Assembly (NCBI RefSeq): GCF_907165205.1 | Contig: NC_058189.1 | Location: forward strand, 35,056,270-35,120,269 | Origin: Coccinella septempunctata | Lineage: Eukaryota; Arthropoda; Insecta; Coleoptera; Coccinellidae | Reading direction: 5' to 3' | DNA: 64,000 nucleotides | Shown: piece by piece, positions 24,602 through 36,863 of the stretch | How positions within the stretch are numbered: position 1 is the first letter of the stretch | Layout of the letters: every line of letters begins with the position of its first letter | The notes under the pieces: generated by a model | Databases searched by the model: none | The model's input: the letters and a program-made list of their open reading frames with translations, nothing else | Told to the model about the DNA's origin: nothing | Translations under genes and position numbers: made by a program

Positions 24602-24847
24602 ATGGCGTCGAAATCTGAAAACTACTCGAACGAAATGTTCGAAGATGGAAGTATTATAACCGAGAAGACTTTCCATCTCATTTCATCTAGTAAGCGTTCG
24701 GATCGATGCATTATGATATCAGGAGTTGAAAACGCTGGTAGAAGAAGAGTTGAGTTAGGTAGAAATATTTATGAACCAAGAATTACTCCTCAAGATCTCG
24801 AAGTTCTGCTCTCTGAGCCATTTTGCTCGATACAAGAACAATATTGA
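24602..24847 (+). CDS. Array gene copy 14
   Basis: Intact; Y10N, N17S and R31K. Confidence 0.45.
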   Translation: MASKSENYSNEMFEDGSIITEKTFHLISSSKRSDRCIMISGVENAGRRRVELGRNIYEPRITPQDLEVLLSEPFCSIQEQY

Positions 24848-25907
24848 GGAGGCTAATTTCATCACGGACATATCATTCAGTTGACTAGATGATCAAAAAA
24901 TTGGACCAGGATGAATCACCATCACTCATTTATTCAATAAAAATTCAAGTATAATAACCACAATTTGCATAGATTTTTGTATCCTTTTCACTCCAAAGTG
25001 AAGTGATATTCGATTATTTGCAATTTCGAGTATATAAGAATATATACTTTGACATCAAATGTCAGAATTATTCGAATTTTCGAGACCACTGCTATTCTCC
25101 AGGTTTGTCCTCTCTTCAAAACATAGTTGTTTTGACTTTTCAGGAATCGAGATCAGAGTGTCTCTTTTCTATGAATTGCATATGGTATAAGAGTGAAATC
25201 GATGAATTAATTACACATAACCCATTGCAGAGGAATTGTTTCATTATATTCAGTTCTGATTCCACCCTTAGCATATCGCTGCTTGATAGTCTGAAAGTAT
25301 GGTAAGATTTTCAACATGAAATCAGTCCCTTCCTAAGAAACTGAGCTGTCGCTTTTTCACAATGAGACACTTGCATGTAATTTCACTGAATCTTATCAAA
25401 TGAACGATATATAGTCCTTCTTATTCAATATATGCCGAAATTTTGGAATCATCCTATTCATCTTAGGCCCAATTTTGATTTTGGAATAATGAAAACAGCA
25501 TAGAAAAAATGAAAATAACTCGTTGATGAGGAACTACATAATGGAGAAAAATAAAGAATACTAGTATCATTGTTTTCATCTTCTCAAGTGGCGATAATAA
25601 TAGAATAATAATTCTATCTCAGACTGCACCGACTAATTATGAACTGCGGTGGACTCTTAGACAAGGCCAAAAGTTGTTCGAGTAGTGGGGATAACTACGA
25701 CAAGCTCCCGACAGCGATTCGGTATATAAACCATCGCAGCTTAAGTGTTGCTCAGTGCTTGGGATTGCAGCAGCGCAAACGCTCTACTATTGACCACTTT
25801 GATGCTATTCTAGAACAATTGAGTTGGTCGATCGTCCAGTTTGTGTGCTCTCTTCTCCTGTACATTGGATATTTCTAGCGACTCAATCAAAACGCTTCGT
25901 TTTCAAT

Positions 25908-26153
25908 ATGGCGTCGAAATCTGAAAACTACTCGTACGAAATGTTCGAAGATGGAAATATTATAACCGAGAAGACTTTCCATCTCATTTCATCTAGTAGG
26001 CGTTCGGATCGATGCATTATGATATCAGGAGTTGAAAACGCTGGTAGAAGAAGAGTTGAGTTAGGTAGAAATATTTATGAACCAAGAATTACTCCTCAAG
26101 ATCTCGAAGTTCTGCTCTCTGAGCCATTTTGCTCGATACAAGAACAATATTGA
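25908..26153 (+). CDS. Array gene copy 15
   Basis: Intact, consensus protein. Confidence 0.45.
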   Translation: MASKSENYSYEMFEDGNIITEKTFHLISSSRRSDRCIMISGVENAGRRRVELGRNIYEPRITPQDLEVLLSEPFCSIQEQY

Positions 26154-27230
26154 GGAGGGGAATTTCATCACGGACTTATCATTTAGTTGACTAGATGATC
26201 AAAAAATAGGACGAGGATGAATCAGCATCACTAATTTATTCAATAAAAATTCAAGTATAATAACCACAATTTGCATAGATTTTTGTTTCCTTTTCACCCC
26301 AAAGTGAAGTGATATTCGATTATTTGCAATTTCGAGTATATAAGAATATATACTTTGACATCAAATGTCAGAAATATTCGAATTTTCGAGACCACTGCTA
26401 TTCTCCAGGTTTGTCCTCTCTTCAAAACATAGTTGTTTTGACTTTTCAGGAATCAAGATCAGAGTGTCTCTTTTCTATGAATATGGTATATAATATCTAT
26501 GCATATGGTATAAGAGTGAAATCGATGAATTAATTACATATAACTCATTGCAGAGGAATTGTTTCATTATATTCAGTTATGATTCCACCCTTAGCATATC
26601 GCTGCTTGATAGTCTGAAAGTATGGTAAGATTTTCAACATGAAATCAGTCCCTTCCTATGAAACTGAGCTGTCGCTTTTTTACAATGAGACACTTGCATG
26701 TAATTTCACTGAATCTTATCAAATGAACGATATATAGTCCTTCTTATTCAATATAGGCCGAAATTTTGGAATCATCCTATTCATCCTAGGCCCAATTTTG
26801 ATTTTGGAATAATGAAAACAGCATAGAAAAAATGAAAATAACTCGTTGATGAGGGAATACATAATGGAGAAAAATAAAGAATACTAGTATCATTGTTTTC
26901 ATCTTCTCAAGTGGCGATAATAATAGAATAAAAATTCTATCTCAGACTGCACCGACTAATTATGAACTGCGGTGGACTCTTAGACAAGGCCAAAAGTTGT
27001 TCGAGTAGTGGGGATAACTACGACAAGCTCCCGACAGCGATTCGGTATATAAACCTTCGCAGCTTGAGTGTTGCTCAGTGCTTGGGATTGCAGCAGCGCA
27101 AACGCTCTACTATTGACCACTTTGATGCTATTCTAGAACAATTGAGTTGGTCGATCGTCCAGTTTGTGTGCTCTCTTCTCGTGTACATTGGATATTTCTA
27201 GCGACTCAATCAAAACGCTTCGTTTTCAAT

Positions 27231-27476
27231 ATGGCGTCGAAATCTGAAAACTACTCGTACGAAATGTTCGAAGATGGAAATATTATAACCGAGAAGACTT
27301 TCCATCTCATTTCATCTAGTAGGCGTTCGGATCGATGCATTATGATATCAGGAGTTGAAAACGCTGGTAGAAGAAGAGTTGAGTTAGGTAGAAATATTTA
27401 TGAACCAAGAATTACTCCTCAAGATCTCGAAGTTCTGCTCTCTGAGCCATTTTGCTCGATACAAGAACAATATTGA
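27231..27476 (+). CDS. Array gene copy 16
   Basis: Intact, consensus protein. Confidence 0.45.
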   Translation: MASKSENYSYEMFEDGNIITEKTFHLISSSRRSDRCIMISGVENAGRRRVELGRNIYEPRITPQDLEVLLSEPFCSIQEQY

Positions 27477-28536
27477 GGAGGGGAATTTCATCACGGACTT
27501 ATCATTTAGTTGACTAGATGATCAAAAAATAGGACGAGGATGAATCAGCATCACTCATTTATTCAATAAAAATTCAAGTATAATAACCACAATTTGCATA
27601 TATTTTTGTTTCCTTTTCACCCCAAAGTGAAGTGATATTCGATTATTTGCAATTTCGAGTATATAAGAATATATACTTTGACATCAAATGTCAAAAATAT
27701 TCGAATTTTCGAGACCACTGCTATTCTCCAGGTTTGTCCTCTCTTCAAAACATAGTTGTTTTGACTTTTCAGGAATCAAGATCAGAGTGTCTCTTTTCTA
27801 TGAATTGCATATGGTATAAGAGTAAAATCGATGAATTAATTACATATAACTCATTGCAGAGGAATTGTTTCATTAGATTCAGTTCTGATTCCACCCTTAG
27901 CATATCGCTGCTTGATAGTCTGAAAGTATGGTAAGATTTTCAACATGAAATCAGTCCCTTCCTATGAAACTGAGCTGTCGCTTTTTTACAATGAGACACT
28001 TGCATGTAATTTCACTGAATCTTATCAAATGAACGATATATAGTCCTTCTTATTCAATATATGCCGAAATTTTGGAATCATCCTATTCATCCTAGGCCCA
28101 ATTTTGATTTTGGAATAATGAAAACAGCATAGAAAAAATGAAAATAACTCGTTGATGAGGGAATACATAATGGAGAAAAATAAAGAATACTAGTATCATT
28201 GTTTTCATCTTCTCAAGTGGCGATAATAATAGAATAAAAATTCTATCTCAGACTGCACCGACTAATTATGAACTGCGGTAGACTCTTAGACAAGGCCAAA
28301 AGTTGTTCGAGTAGTGGGGATAACTACGACAAGCTCCCAACAGCGATTCGGTATATAAACCATCGCAGCTTAAGTGTTGCTCAGTGCTTGGAATTGTAGC
28401 AGCGCAAACGCTCTACTATTGACCACTTTGATGCTATTCTAGAACAATTGAGTTGGTCGATCGTCCAGTTTGTGTGCTCTCTCCTCGTGTACATTGGATA
28501 TTTCTAGCGACTCAATCAAAACGCTTCGTTTTCAAT

Positions 28537-28782
28537 ATGGCGTCGAAATCTGAAAACTACTCGTACGAAATGTTCGAAGATGGAAATATTATAACCGAGA
28601 AGACTTTCCATCTCATTTCATCTAGTAAGCGTTCGGATCGATGCATTATGATATCAGGAGTTGAAAACGCTGGTAGAAGAAGAGTTGAGTTAGGTAGAAA
28701 TATTTATGAACCAAGAATTACTCCTCAAGATCTCGAAGTTCTGCTCTCTGAGCCATTTTGCTCGATACAAGAACAATATTGA
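28537..28782 (+). CDS. Array gene copy 17
   Basis: Intact; R31K only. Confidence 0.45.
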   Translation: MASKSENYSYEMFEDGNIITEKTFHLISSSKRSDRCIMISGVENAGRRRVELGRNIYEPRITPQDLEVLLSEPFCSIQEQY

Positions 28783-29536
28783 GGAGGGGAATTTCATCAC
28801 GGACATATCATTTAGTTGACTAGATGATCAAAAAATTGGACGAGGATGAATCAGCATCACTCATTTATTCAATAAAAATTCGAGTATAATAACCACAATT
28901 TGCATGGATTTTTGTTTCCTTTTCACTCCAAAGTGAAGTGATATTCGATTATTTGCAATTTCGAGTATATAAGAATATATACTTTGACATCAAATGTCAG
29001 AAATATTCGAATTTTCGAGACGACTGCTATTCTCCAGGTTTGTCCTCTCTTCAAAACATAGTTGTTTTGACTTTTCAGGAATCAAGATCAGAGTGTCTCT
29101 TTTCTATGACTTGCATATGGTATAAGAGTGAAATCGATGAATTAATTACACAAAACCCATTGCAGAGGAATTGTTTCATTATATTCAGTTCTGATTCCAC
29201 CCTTAGCATATCGCTGCTTGATAGTCTGAAAGTATGGTAAGATTTTCAACATGAAATCAGTCCCTTCCTAAGAAACTGAGCTGTCGCTTTTTCACAATGA
29301 GACACTTGCATGTAATTTCACTGAATCTTATCAAATGAACGATATATAGTCCTTTTTATTCAATATATGCCGAAATTTTGGAATCATCCTATTCATCTTA
29401 GGCCCAATTTTGATTTTGGAATAATGAAAACAGCATAGAAAAAATGAAAATAACTCGTTGATGAGGGACTACATAATGGAGAAAAATAAAGAATACTAGT
29501 ATCATTCTTCATAGTTCATGTCCATGCTGATTCAAT

Positions 29537-29660
29537 ATTAATAAAATTCACAGGGAATTGGACAATAGTTTATTCTCAAAGTACTTATAACGAAACGTCG
29601 GCGATGTTATAAGTACTTTGAGAATAAACTATTGTCAAATTCCCTGTGAATTTTATTAAT
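29537..29660. mobile_element. Hairpin insertion 3
   Basis: Same 124 bp hairpin (one arm mismatch, GTCAAATT for GTCCAATT). The insert starts at 29507. A mariner derivative lies 43 bp downstream in the same unit. Confidence 0.85.
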
Positions 29661-29703
29661 ACTAGTATCATTGTTTTCATCTTCTCAAGTGGCGATAATA
29701 ATA

Positions 29704-30381
29704 CAGGGTCCGGCAAAAAAACCTCCCTGATTTCAATAGGCATTTGCAAAAAGAATAAGAAACATACAGAACAATTACTTATATTAGTGAATAGCCTATA
29801 TGATGCCATTTTACATCACTTAGTACACTTTACTTGGTTTTGAAAATTATGTCTGATAAATGATGTCCCTCATTGTTAAGACATTCACGAAGTCTTTCCC
29901 TGAAGTTGTCCATAGTTCTTCGTGTAACTTCCCTTGGAATGGCTGTCACTTCCTGCCTAATGGCATCTTTTAGTTCTTGCAGAGTTCTGGGACGAAGTTT
30001 GTACACTTCAGCCTTTAGGTACCCCCACAGAAAGAAATCACAAGGTGATAAGTCGGGTGACCTTGGGGGCCAGGAAATGTCTCCTCTTAAAGAAACAAGA
30101 CGTCCAGGGAACAACTCTCTTAACATTTCCATGGACCGCCGAGCAGTGTGAGCTGTGGCTCCGTCCTGTTGGAACCAAACTTCAGGGAAAGACTTCGTGA
30201 ATGTCTTAACAATGGGGGACATCATTTATCAGACATAATTTTCAAAACCAAGTAAAGTGTACTAAGTGATGTAAAATGGCATCATATAGGCTATTCACTT
30301 ATATAAGTAATTGTTCTGTATGTTTCAAATTCTGTTTGCAAATGCCTATTGAAATCAGGGAGGTTTTTTTGCCGGACCCTG
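29704..30381 (-). mobile_element. Fold-back derivative of a DD41D mariner-family transposon
   Basis: 678 bp flanked by TA on both sides (29702-29703, 30382-30383). Its ends are inverted copies of CAGGGTCCGGCAAAAAAACC. The inverted similarity is not a short terminal repeat but extends about 204 bp (29704-29907 against 30178-30381). The left arm contains the C-terminal coding end of the transposase, so the right arm is an inverted copy of that end which has replaced the N-terminal half. The uninterrupted target in sister units is GATAATAATAGAATAAAAA. It is non-autonomous. Confidence 0.93.
29830..30225 (-). pseudogene. Transposase C-terminal half (DD41D mariner family)
   Basis: 131 open codons. 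WFQQDGATAHTA carries the second catalytic Asp, and PPRSPDLSPCDFFLWG the third, with 41 residues between them. That is the spacing of the DD41D (rosa-like) subgroup rather than mariner DD34D or Tc1 DD34E. The first catalytic Asp and the helix-turn-helix DNA-binding half are absent. The first ~20 residues come from the inverted arm and are not native transposase sequence. It cannot catalyse transposition alone. Confidence 0.88.
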
Positions 30382-30688
30382 TAGAATAAAAATTCTATCT
30401 CAGACTGCACCGACTAATTATGAACTGCGGTGGACTCTTAGACAAGGCCAAAAGTTGTTCGAGTAGTGGGGATAACTACGACAAGCTCCCGACAGCGATT
30501 CGGTATATAAACCATCGCAGCTGAAGTGTTGCTCAGTGCTTGGGATTGCAGCAGCGCAAACGCTCTACTATTGACCACTTTGATGCTATTCTAGAACAAT
30601 TGAGTTGGTCGATCGTCCAGTTTGTGTGCTCTCTCCTCGTGTACATTGGATATTTCTAGCGACTCAATCAAAACGCTTCGTTTTCAAT

Positions 30689-30934
30689 ATGGCGTCGAAA
30701 TCTGAAAACTACTCGAACGAAATGTTCGAAGATGGAAGTATTATAACCGAGAAGACTTTCCATCTCATTTCATCTAGTAAGCGTTCGGATCGATGCATTA
30801 TGATATCAGGAGTTGAAAACGCTGGTAGAAGAAGAGTTGAGTTAGGTAGAAATATTTATGAACCAAGAATTACTCCTCAAGATCTCGAAGTTCTGCTCTC
30901 TGAGCCATTTTGCTTGATACAAGTACAATATTGA
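30689..30934 (+). CDS. Array gene copy 18
   Basis: Intact; Y10N, N17S, R31K, S76L and E79V, combining marks seen in copies 13-14 with the E79V of block III. Its promoter region lies just downstream of the mariner derivative and is complete. Confidence 0.45.
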   Translation: MASKSENYSNEMFEDGSIITEKTFHLISSSKRSDRCIMISGVENAGRRRVELGRNIYEPRITPQDLEVLLSEPFCLIQVQY

Positions 30935-31994
30935 GGAGGGGAATTTCATCACGGACATATCATTTAGTTGACTAGATGATCAAAAAATTGGACGAGGATG
31001 AATCAGCATCACTCATTTATTCAATAAAAATTCAAGTATAATAACCAAAATTTGCATAGATTTTTGTTTCCTTTTCACTCCAAAGTGAAGTGATATTCGA
31101 TTATTTGCAATTTCGAGTATATAAGAATATATACTTTGACATGAAATGTCAGAATTATTCGAATTTTCGAGACCACTGGTATTCTCCAGGTTTGTCCTCT
31201 CTTCAAAACATAGTTGTTTTGACTTTTCAGGAATCGAGATCAGAGTGTCTCTTTTCTATGAATTGCATATGGTATAAGAGTGAAATCGATGAATTAATTA
31301 CATATAACTCATTGCAGAGGAATTGTTTCATTATATTCAGTTCTGATTCCACCCTTAGCATATCGCTGCTTGATAGTCTGAAAGTATGGTAAGATTTTCA
31401 ACATGAAATCAGTCCCTTCCTATGAAACTGAGCTGTCGCTTTTTTACAATGAGACACTTGCATGTAATTTCAGTGAATCTTATCAAATGAACGATATATA
31501 GTCCTTCTTATTCAATATATGCCGAAATTTTGGAATCATCCTATTCATCCTAGGCCCAATTTTGATTTTGGAATAATGAAAACAGCATAGAAAAAATGAA
31601 AATAACTCGTTGATGAGGGAATACATAATGGAGAAAAATAAAGAATACTAGTATCATTGTTTTCATCTTCTCAAGTGGCGATAATAATAGAATAAAAATT
31701 CTATCTCAGACTGCACCGACTAATTATGAACTGCGGTGGACTCTTAGACAAGGCCAAAAGTTGTTCGAGTAGTGGGGATAACTACGACAAGCTCCCGACA
31801 GCGATTCGGTATATAAACCATCGCAGCTTAAGTGTTGCTCAGTGCTTGGGATTGCAGCAGCGCAAACGCTCTACTATTGACCACTTTGATGCTATTCTAG
31901 AACAATTGAGTTGGTCGATCGTCCAGTTTGTGTGCTCTCTCCTCGTGTACATTGGATATTTCTAGCGACTCAATCAAAACGCTTCGTTTTCAAT

Positions 31995-32240
31995 ATGGCG
32001 TCGAAATCTGAAAACTACTCGTACGAAATGTTCGAAGATGGAAATATTATAACCGAGAAGACTTTCCATCTCATTTCATCTAGTAGGCGTTCGGATCGAT
32101 GCATTATGATATCAGGAGTTGAAAACGCTGGTAGAAGAAGAGTTGAGTTAGGTAGAAATATTTATGAACCAAGAATTACTCCTCAAGATCTCGAAGTTCT
32201 CCTCTCTGAGCCATTTTGCTCGATACAAGAACAATATTGA
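31995..32240 (+). CDS. Array gene copy 19
   Basis: Intact, consensus protein with a silent CTG to CTC at Leu70. The unit is cut 263 bp later by the LTR element at 32504. Confidence 0.45.
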   Translation: MASKSENYSYEMFEDGNIITEKTFHLISSSRRSDRCIMISGVENAGRRRVELGRNIYEPRITPQDLEVLLSEPFCSIQEQY

Positions 32241-32503
32241 GGAGGGGAATTTCATCACGGACTTATCATTTAGTTGACTAGATGATCAAAAAATAGGACG
32301 AGGATGAATCAGCATCACTCATTTATTCAATAAAAATTCAAGTATAATAACCACAATTTGCATAGATTTTTGTTTCCTTTTCACTCCAAAGTGAAGTGAT
32401 ATTCGATTATTTGCAATTTCGAGTATATAAGAATATATACTTTGACATCATATGTCAGAATTATTCGAATTTTCGAGACCACTGCTATTCTCCAGGTTTG
32501 TCC

Positions 32504-32938
32504 TGTACAGAGACATCCTGTATAATATGTGTATGATGGGTTGTCTGAAAGCCAGGCGCTCCATTTCATCAAAATCTTAATGTTGTGGAAATCTTATCAC
32601 TTGTCCATGTGTGGCGGTTCTTTCTTTTGTTCGCTGAATTATTTTTTCACAATTTTCACAAGTCGACATCTTCTTGAAGAGCGAATCTTAATTATTGAAT
32701 TTTTATTACATTGAGCCTTCTATTGAGTTCATTTGATTATAAACTTACTGTCATAACGGTGAGATACCACTCTTGAGTTTGGTCAACGTTTTTTAGGTAA
32801 GAGAGATAATTTTGTAGATTGTCAAATTTGTGAATAATGTGATCAACGTTTTTTAGATTCAATAAATTGAGGATTTCTGTCAGTCAATATTTTCTCTGAA
32901 TCCTACATCAATTATTCGTAAACCCTCGTCCCAGCACA
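32504..32938 (+). repeat. 5' LTR of the short retrotransposon
   Basis: 435 bp, TG...CA ends. It differs from 33909-34343 at two places I could see (GAGTTTGG/GAGCTTGG and AAGAGAGA/AAGATAGA). It contains two copies of TCAACGTTTTTTAG, near 32783 and 32842. Confidence 0.93.
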
Positions 32939-32941
32939 TCT

Positions 32942-32958
32942 TGGCGCCCAACTTAAGG
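32942..32958 (+). other. Primer binding site
   Basis: TGGCGCCCAACTTAAGG starts 3 nt after the LTR. The first 11 bases match the complement of the lysine tRNA 3' end used by many retroelements. Confidence 0.8.
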
Positions 32959-32965
32959 CGAATAA

Positions 32966-33865
32966 ATGGATAGTAGGAGAGAAAATTACCACCTACGAAG
33001 TGTCAGAAAAAATATGGAGAAAGACCAGCTACAGGACGACATCACTGAAAATGCACGAGCCCTGTCTCCGGTACGTACTGAAAATGCACGAGCCCTGTCT
33101 CCGGCGGTACGTACTGAAAGGAAAGAAAACGGGAAACAGGAAAATCAGGAACATGGAGCTGTCCCAAAGGTGAAGGAAAGTGATTCAAGAACACCCAAAC
33201 AAGTTAAGTATTCACACCACTCAAGGAGACGAATGTCCAACCTTGAAAATCAACATGAAAAGGATAAGTCTAGAATGTTTGATATGTTTATTTCAAAAAT
33301 TGTTAATGATACAGTGAGAATGACCCTTAATAATGTACAAGTTGATCAAGCTAGAAGTGGAGATCAAGAAAATGATTATTTTATGCAGGATGTTTCTGGG
33401 GTTGATTTGATTAATACTGATAATCTTGATACTGAAAATCTAGCGAATAACATACGTGGACATGCACGCGTTCAATCTGGTTCACGTATACAGGGTGTCT
33501 CTGAAAGAAATATAAACGTCAAATCAAATTTAAGTTCCAATCTTAACTTACCTCAGTGTCTTCCTGGGTTGAATGTACAGACTGCTCATCATTCAGGACA
33601 ACAACAAATTTCAAATTTAACTATGAACGATAATTTATTTGGTTTGGGAGATCTTGTACTCCTCAAAGCTAATAACACGTCCTCTGCAATAAAATCAGAA
33701 ATAAAAAAGTTTCTGCTCCTTTTTGAGGGTCCATTCGAAATAAAAAAGAAAATTCATGATCATACTTATGTTTTGGTATCTCCGAAAACTGGTGAAGAAC
33801 GCGGAATTTTTCACTCGTCCCACTTAAAAACGTATGCTGTTCCGACCTATGCTGCTGAAAATTAG
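32966..33865 (+). CDS. Gag-like N-terminus fused in frame to integrase C-terminal domain
   Basis: 299 codons from a true ATG shortly after the primer site. Residues 1-225 or so are polar, charged and low-complexity, with a tandem duplication of ENARALSP...RT near residues 28-52. No capsid motif or zinc knuckle is recognised. From about residue 226 the sequence reads GDLVLLK, then FEGPFEIKKK, TYVLVSPKTG and FHSSHLKTY. That is the C-terminal GPY/F-type module of Ty3/gypsy integrases, which binds DNA or chromatin. An internal deletion must have joined the two ends of gag-pol without losing the frame. Whether the product is made is unknown; as inference it could interfere with, or help target, the parent element. 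Confidence 0.8.
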   Translation: MDSRRENYHLRSVRKNMEKDQLQDDITENARALSPVRTENARALSPAVRTERKENGKQENQEHGAVPKVKESDSRTPKQVKYSHHSRRRMSNLENQHEKDKSRMFDMFISKIVNDTVRMTLNNVQVDQARSGDQENDYFMQDVSGVDLINTDNLDTENLANNIRGHARVQSGSRIQGVSERNINVKSNLSSNLNLPQCLPGLNVQTAHHSGQQQISNLTMNDNLFGLGDLVLLKANNTSSAIKSEIKKFLLLFEGPFEIKKKIHDHTYVLVSPKTGEERGIFHSSHLKTYAVPTYAAEN

Positions 33866-33892
33866 TTTTTCCTAATTTATCCTTGCACAGGA

Positions 33893-33908
33893 TGGAAGGG
33901 GGGAAAGT
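33893..33908 (+). other. Polypurine tract
   Basis: GGAAGGGGGGGAAAGT directly precedes the right LTR. Confidence 0.85.
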
Positions 33909-34343
33909 TGTACAGAGACATCCTGTATAATATGTGTATGATGGGTTGTCTGAAAGCCAGGCGCTCCATTTCATCAAAATCTTAATGTTGTGGAAATCTT
34001 ATCACTTGTCCATGTGTGGCGGTTCTTTCTTTTGTTCGCTGAATTATTTTTTCACAATTTTCACAAGTCGACATCTTCTTGAAGAGCGAATCTTAATTAT
34101 TGAATTTTTATTACATTGAGCCTTCTATTGAGTTCATTTGATTATAAACTTACTGTCATAACGGTGAGATACCACTCTTGAGCTTGGTCAACGTTTTTTA
34201 GGTAAGATAGATAATTTTGTAGATTGTCAAATTTGTGAATAATGTGATCAACGTTTTTTAGATTCAATAAATTGAGGATTTCTGTCAGTCAATATTTTCT
34301 CTGAATCCTACATCAATTATTCGTAAACCCTCGTCCCAGCACA
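33909..34343 (+). repeat. 3' LTR of the short retrotransposon
   Basis: 435 bp; its end abuts GTCC, after which the array unit continues with TCTCTTCAAAAC. Confidence 0.93.
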
Positions 34344-34956
34344 GTCCTCTCTTCAAAACATAGTTGTTTTGACTTTTCAGGAATCGAGATCAGAGTGTCT
34401 CTTTTCTATGAATTGCATATGGTATAAGAGTGAAATCGATGAATTAATTACACATAACCCATTGCAGAGGAATTGTTTCATTATATTCAGTTCTGATTCC
34501 ACCCTTAGCATATCGCTGCTTGATAGTCTGAAAGTATGGTAAGATTTTCAACATGAAATCAGTCCCTTCCTATGAAACTGGGCTGTCGCTTTTTTACAAT
34601 GAGACACTTGCATGTAATTTCACTGAATCTTATCAAATGAACGATATATAGTCCTTATTCAATATATGCCGAAATTTTGGAATCATCCTATTCATCCTAG
34701 GCCCAATTTTGATTTTGGAATAATGAAAACAGCATAGAAAAAATGAAAATAACTCGTTGATGAGGAACTACATAATGGAGAAAAATAAAGAATACTAGTA
34801 TCATTGTTTTCATCTTCTCAAGTGGCGATAATAATAGAATAAAAATTCTATCTCAGACTGCACCGACTAATTATGAACTGCGGTGGACTCTTAGACAAGG
34901 CCAAAAGTTGTTCGAGTAGAGGGGATAACTACGACAAGCTCCCGACAGCGATTCGG

Positions 34957-34968
34957 TATATACATAAA
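34957..34968 (+). promoter_or_regulatory. Altered TATA region of copy 20
   Basis: Reads TATATACATAAA, a 4 bp insertion relative to TATATAAA. The initiator follows normally with its A at 34992. Confidence 0.5.
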
Positions 34969-35145
34969 CCATCGCAGCTTAAGTGTTGCTCAGTGCTTGG
35001 GATTGCAGCAGCGCAAACGCTCTACTATTGACCACTTTGATGCTATTCTAGAACAATTGAGTTGGTCGATCGTCCAGTTTGTGTGCTCTCTCCTCGTGTA
35101 CATTGGATATTTCTAGCGACTCAATCAAAACGCTTCGTTTTCAAT

Positions 35146-35391
35146 ATGGCGTCGAAATCTGAAAACTACTCGTACGAAATGTTCGAAGATGGAAATATTA
35201 TAACCGAGAAGACTTTCCATCTCATTTCATCTAGTAAGCGTTCGGATCGATGCATTATGATATCAGGAGTTGAAAACGCTGGTAGAAGAAGAGTTGAGTT
35301 AGGTAGAAATATTTATGAACCAAGAATTACTCCTCAAGATCTCGAAGTTCTGCTCTCTGAGCCATTTTGCTCGATACAAGAACAATATTGA
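35146..35391 (+). CDS. Array gene copy 20
   Basis: Intact; R31K. Upstream TATA interrupted by 4 bp. Confidence 0.45.
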   Translation: MASKSENYSYEMFEDGNIITEKTFHLISSSKRSDRCIMISGVENAGRRRVELGRNIYEPRITPQDLEVLLSEPFCSIQEQY

Positions 35392-36145
35392 GGAGGGGAA
35401 TTTCATCACGGACATATCATTTAGTTGACTAGATGATCAAAAAATTGGACGAGAATGAATCAGCATCACTCATTTATTCAATAAAAATTCGAGTATAATA
35501 ACCACAATTTGCATAGATTTTTGTTTCCTTTTCACTCCAAAGTGAAGTGATATTCGATTATTTGCAATTTCGAGTATATAAGAATATATACTTTGACATC
35601 AAATGTCAGAAATATTCGAATTTTCGAGACGACTGCTATTCTCCAGGTTTGTCCTCTCTTCAAAACATAGTTGTTTTGACTTTTCAGGAATCAAGATTAG
35701 AGTGTCTCTTTTCTATGAATTGCATATGGTATAAGAGTGAAATCGATGAATTAATTACACAAAACCCATTGCAGAGGAATTGTTTCATTATATTCAGTTC
35801 TGATTCCACCCTTAGCATATCGCTGCTTGATAGTCTGAAAGTATGGTAAGATTTTCAACATGAAATCAGTCCCTTCCTAAGAAACTGAGCTGTCGCTTTT
35901 TCACAATGAGACACTTGCATGTAATTTCACTGAATCTTATCAAATGAACGATATATAGTCCTTTTTATTCAATATATGCCGAAATTTTGGAATCATCCTA
36001 TTCATCTTAGGCCCCATTTTGATTTTGGAATAATGAAAACAGCATAGAAAAAATGAAAATAACTCGTTGATGAGGGACTACATAATGGAGAAAAATAAAG
36101 AATACTGGTATCATTCTTCATAGTTCATGTCCATGCTGATTTAAT

Positions 36146-36269
36146 ATTAATAAAATTCACAGGGAATTGGACAATAGTTTATTCTCAAAGTACTCATAAC
36201 GAAACGTCGGCGATGTTATAAGTACTTTGAGAATAAACTATTGTCCAATTCCCTGTGAATTTTATTAAT
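36146..36269. mobile_element. Hairpin insertion 4
   Basis: The 124 bp hairpin (insert from 36116), upstream of a P-type unit. One arm mismatch (ACTCATAAC). Confidence 0.85.
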
Positions 36270-36617
36270 ACTAGTATCATTGTTTTCTTCTTCTCAAGTG
36301 GCGATAATAATAGAATAAAAATTCTTTCTCAGACTGCACCGACTAATTAAGAACTGCGGGGGACACTTAGACAAGGCCAAAAGTTGTTCGAGTAGTGGGG
36401 ATAACTACGACAAGCTCCCGACAGCGATTCGGTATATAAACCATCGCAGCTTAAGTGTTGCTCAGTGCTTGGGATTGCAGCAGCGCAAAGGCTCTTCTAT
36501 TGACCACTTTGATGATATTCTAGAACAATTGAGTTGGTCCATCGTCTAGTTTGTGTGCTCTCTCCTCGTGTACATTGGATATTTCTAGCGACTCAATAAA
36601 AACTCTTCGTTTTCAAT

Positions 36618-36863
36618 ATGGTGTCGAAATCTTAAAACTAATCGTACGAAATGTTCGAAGATGGAAATATTATAACCGAGAAGACTTTCCATCTCATTTC
36701 ATCTAGTAGGCGTTCGGATCGATGCATTATGATATCAGGAGTTGAAAACGCTGGTAGTAGAAGAGTTGAGTTAGGTAGAAATATTTATGAACCAAGAATT
36801 ACTCCTCAAGATCTCGAAGTTCTGCTCTCTCAGCCATTTTGCTCGATACAAGAACAATATTGA
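36618..36863 (+). pseudogene. Array gene copy 21, nonsense (P type)
   Basis: ATGGTG start (A2V); codon 6 GAA is TAA and codon 8 TAC is TAA. R47S and E72Q downstream. From Met12 onward 70 codons remain open. Confidence 0.5.

Larger units (their letters stand above)
19617..32503 (+). repeat. Tandem array, block II
   Basis: Nine gene copies with less regular order than the other blocks. Three units carry the hairpin insertion. Local oddities are a 9 bp duplication near 22495, an insertion of about 20 bp with TATA-like repeats near 26483, and TATAGAAA promoters in two units. A mariner derivative sits at 29704-30381 in the hairpin-bearing unit before copy 18. The block ends at the LTR element inserted at 32504. 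Confidence 0.95.
32504..34343 (+). mobile_element. Internally deleted LTR retrotransposon (TRIM/LARD-like)
   Basis: 1840 bp, flanked by the 4 bp duplication GTCC (32500-32503 and 34344-34347). Two 435 bp LTRs start TGTACAG and end CAGCACA. A lysine-tRNA-type primer site follows the left LTR and a polypurine tract precedes the right one. Between them is one 299-codon frame in place of gag-pol. Protease, RT, RNase H and the integrase core are all missing, so it depends on proteins supplied in trans. Confidence 0.94.
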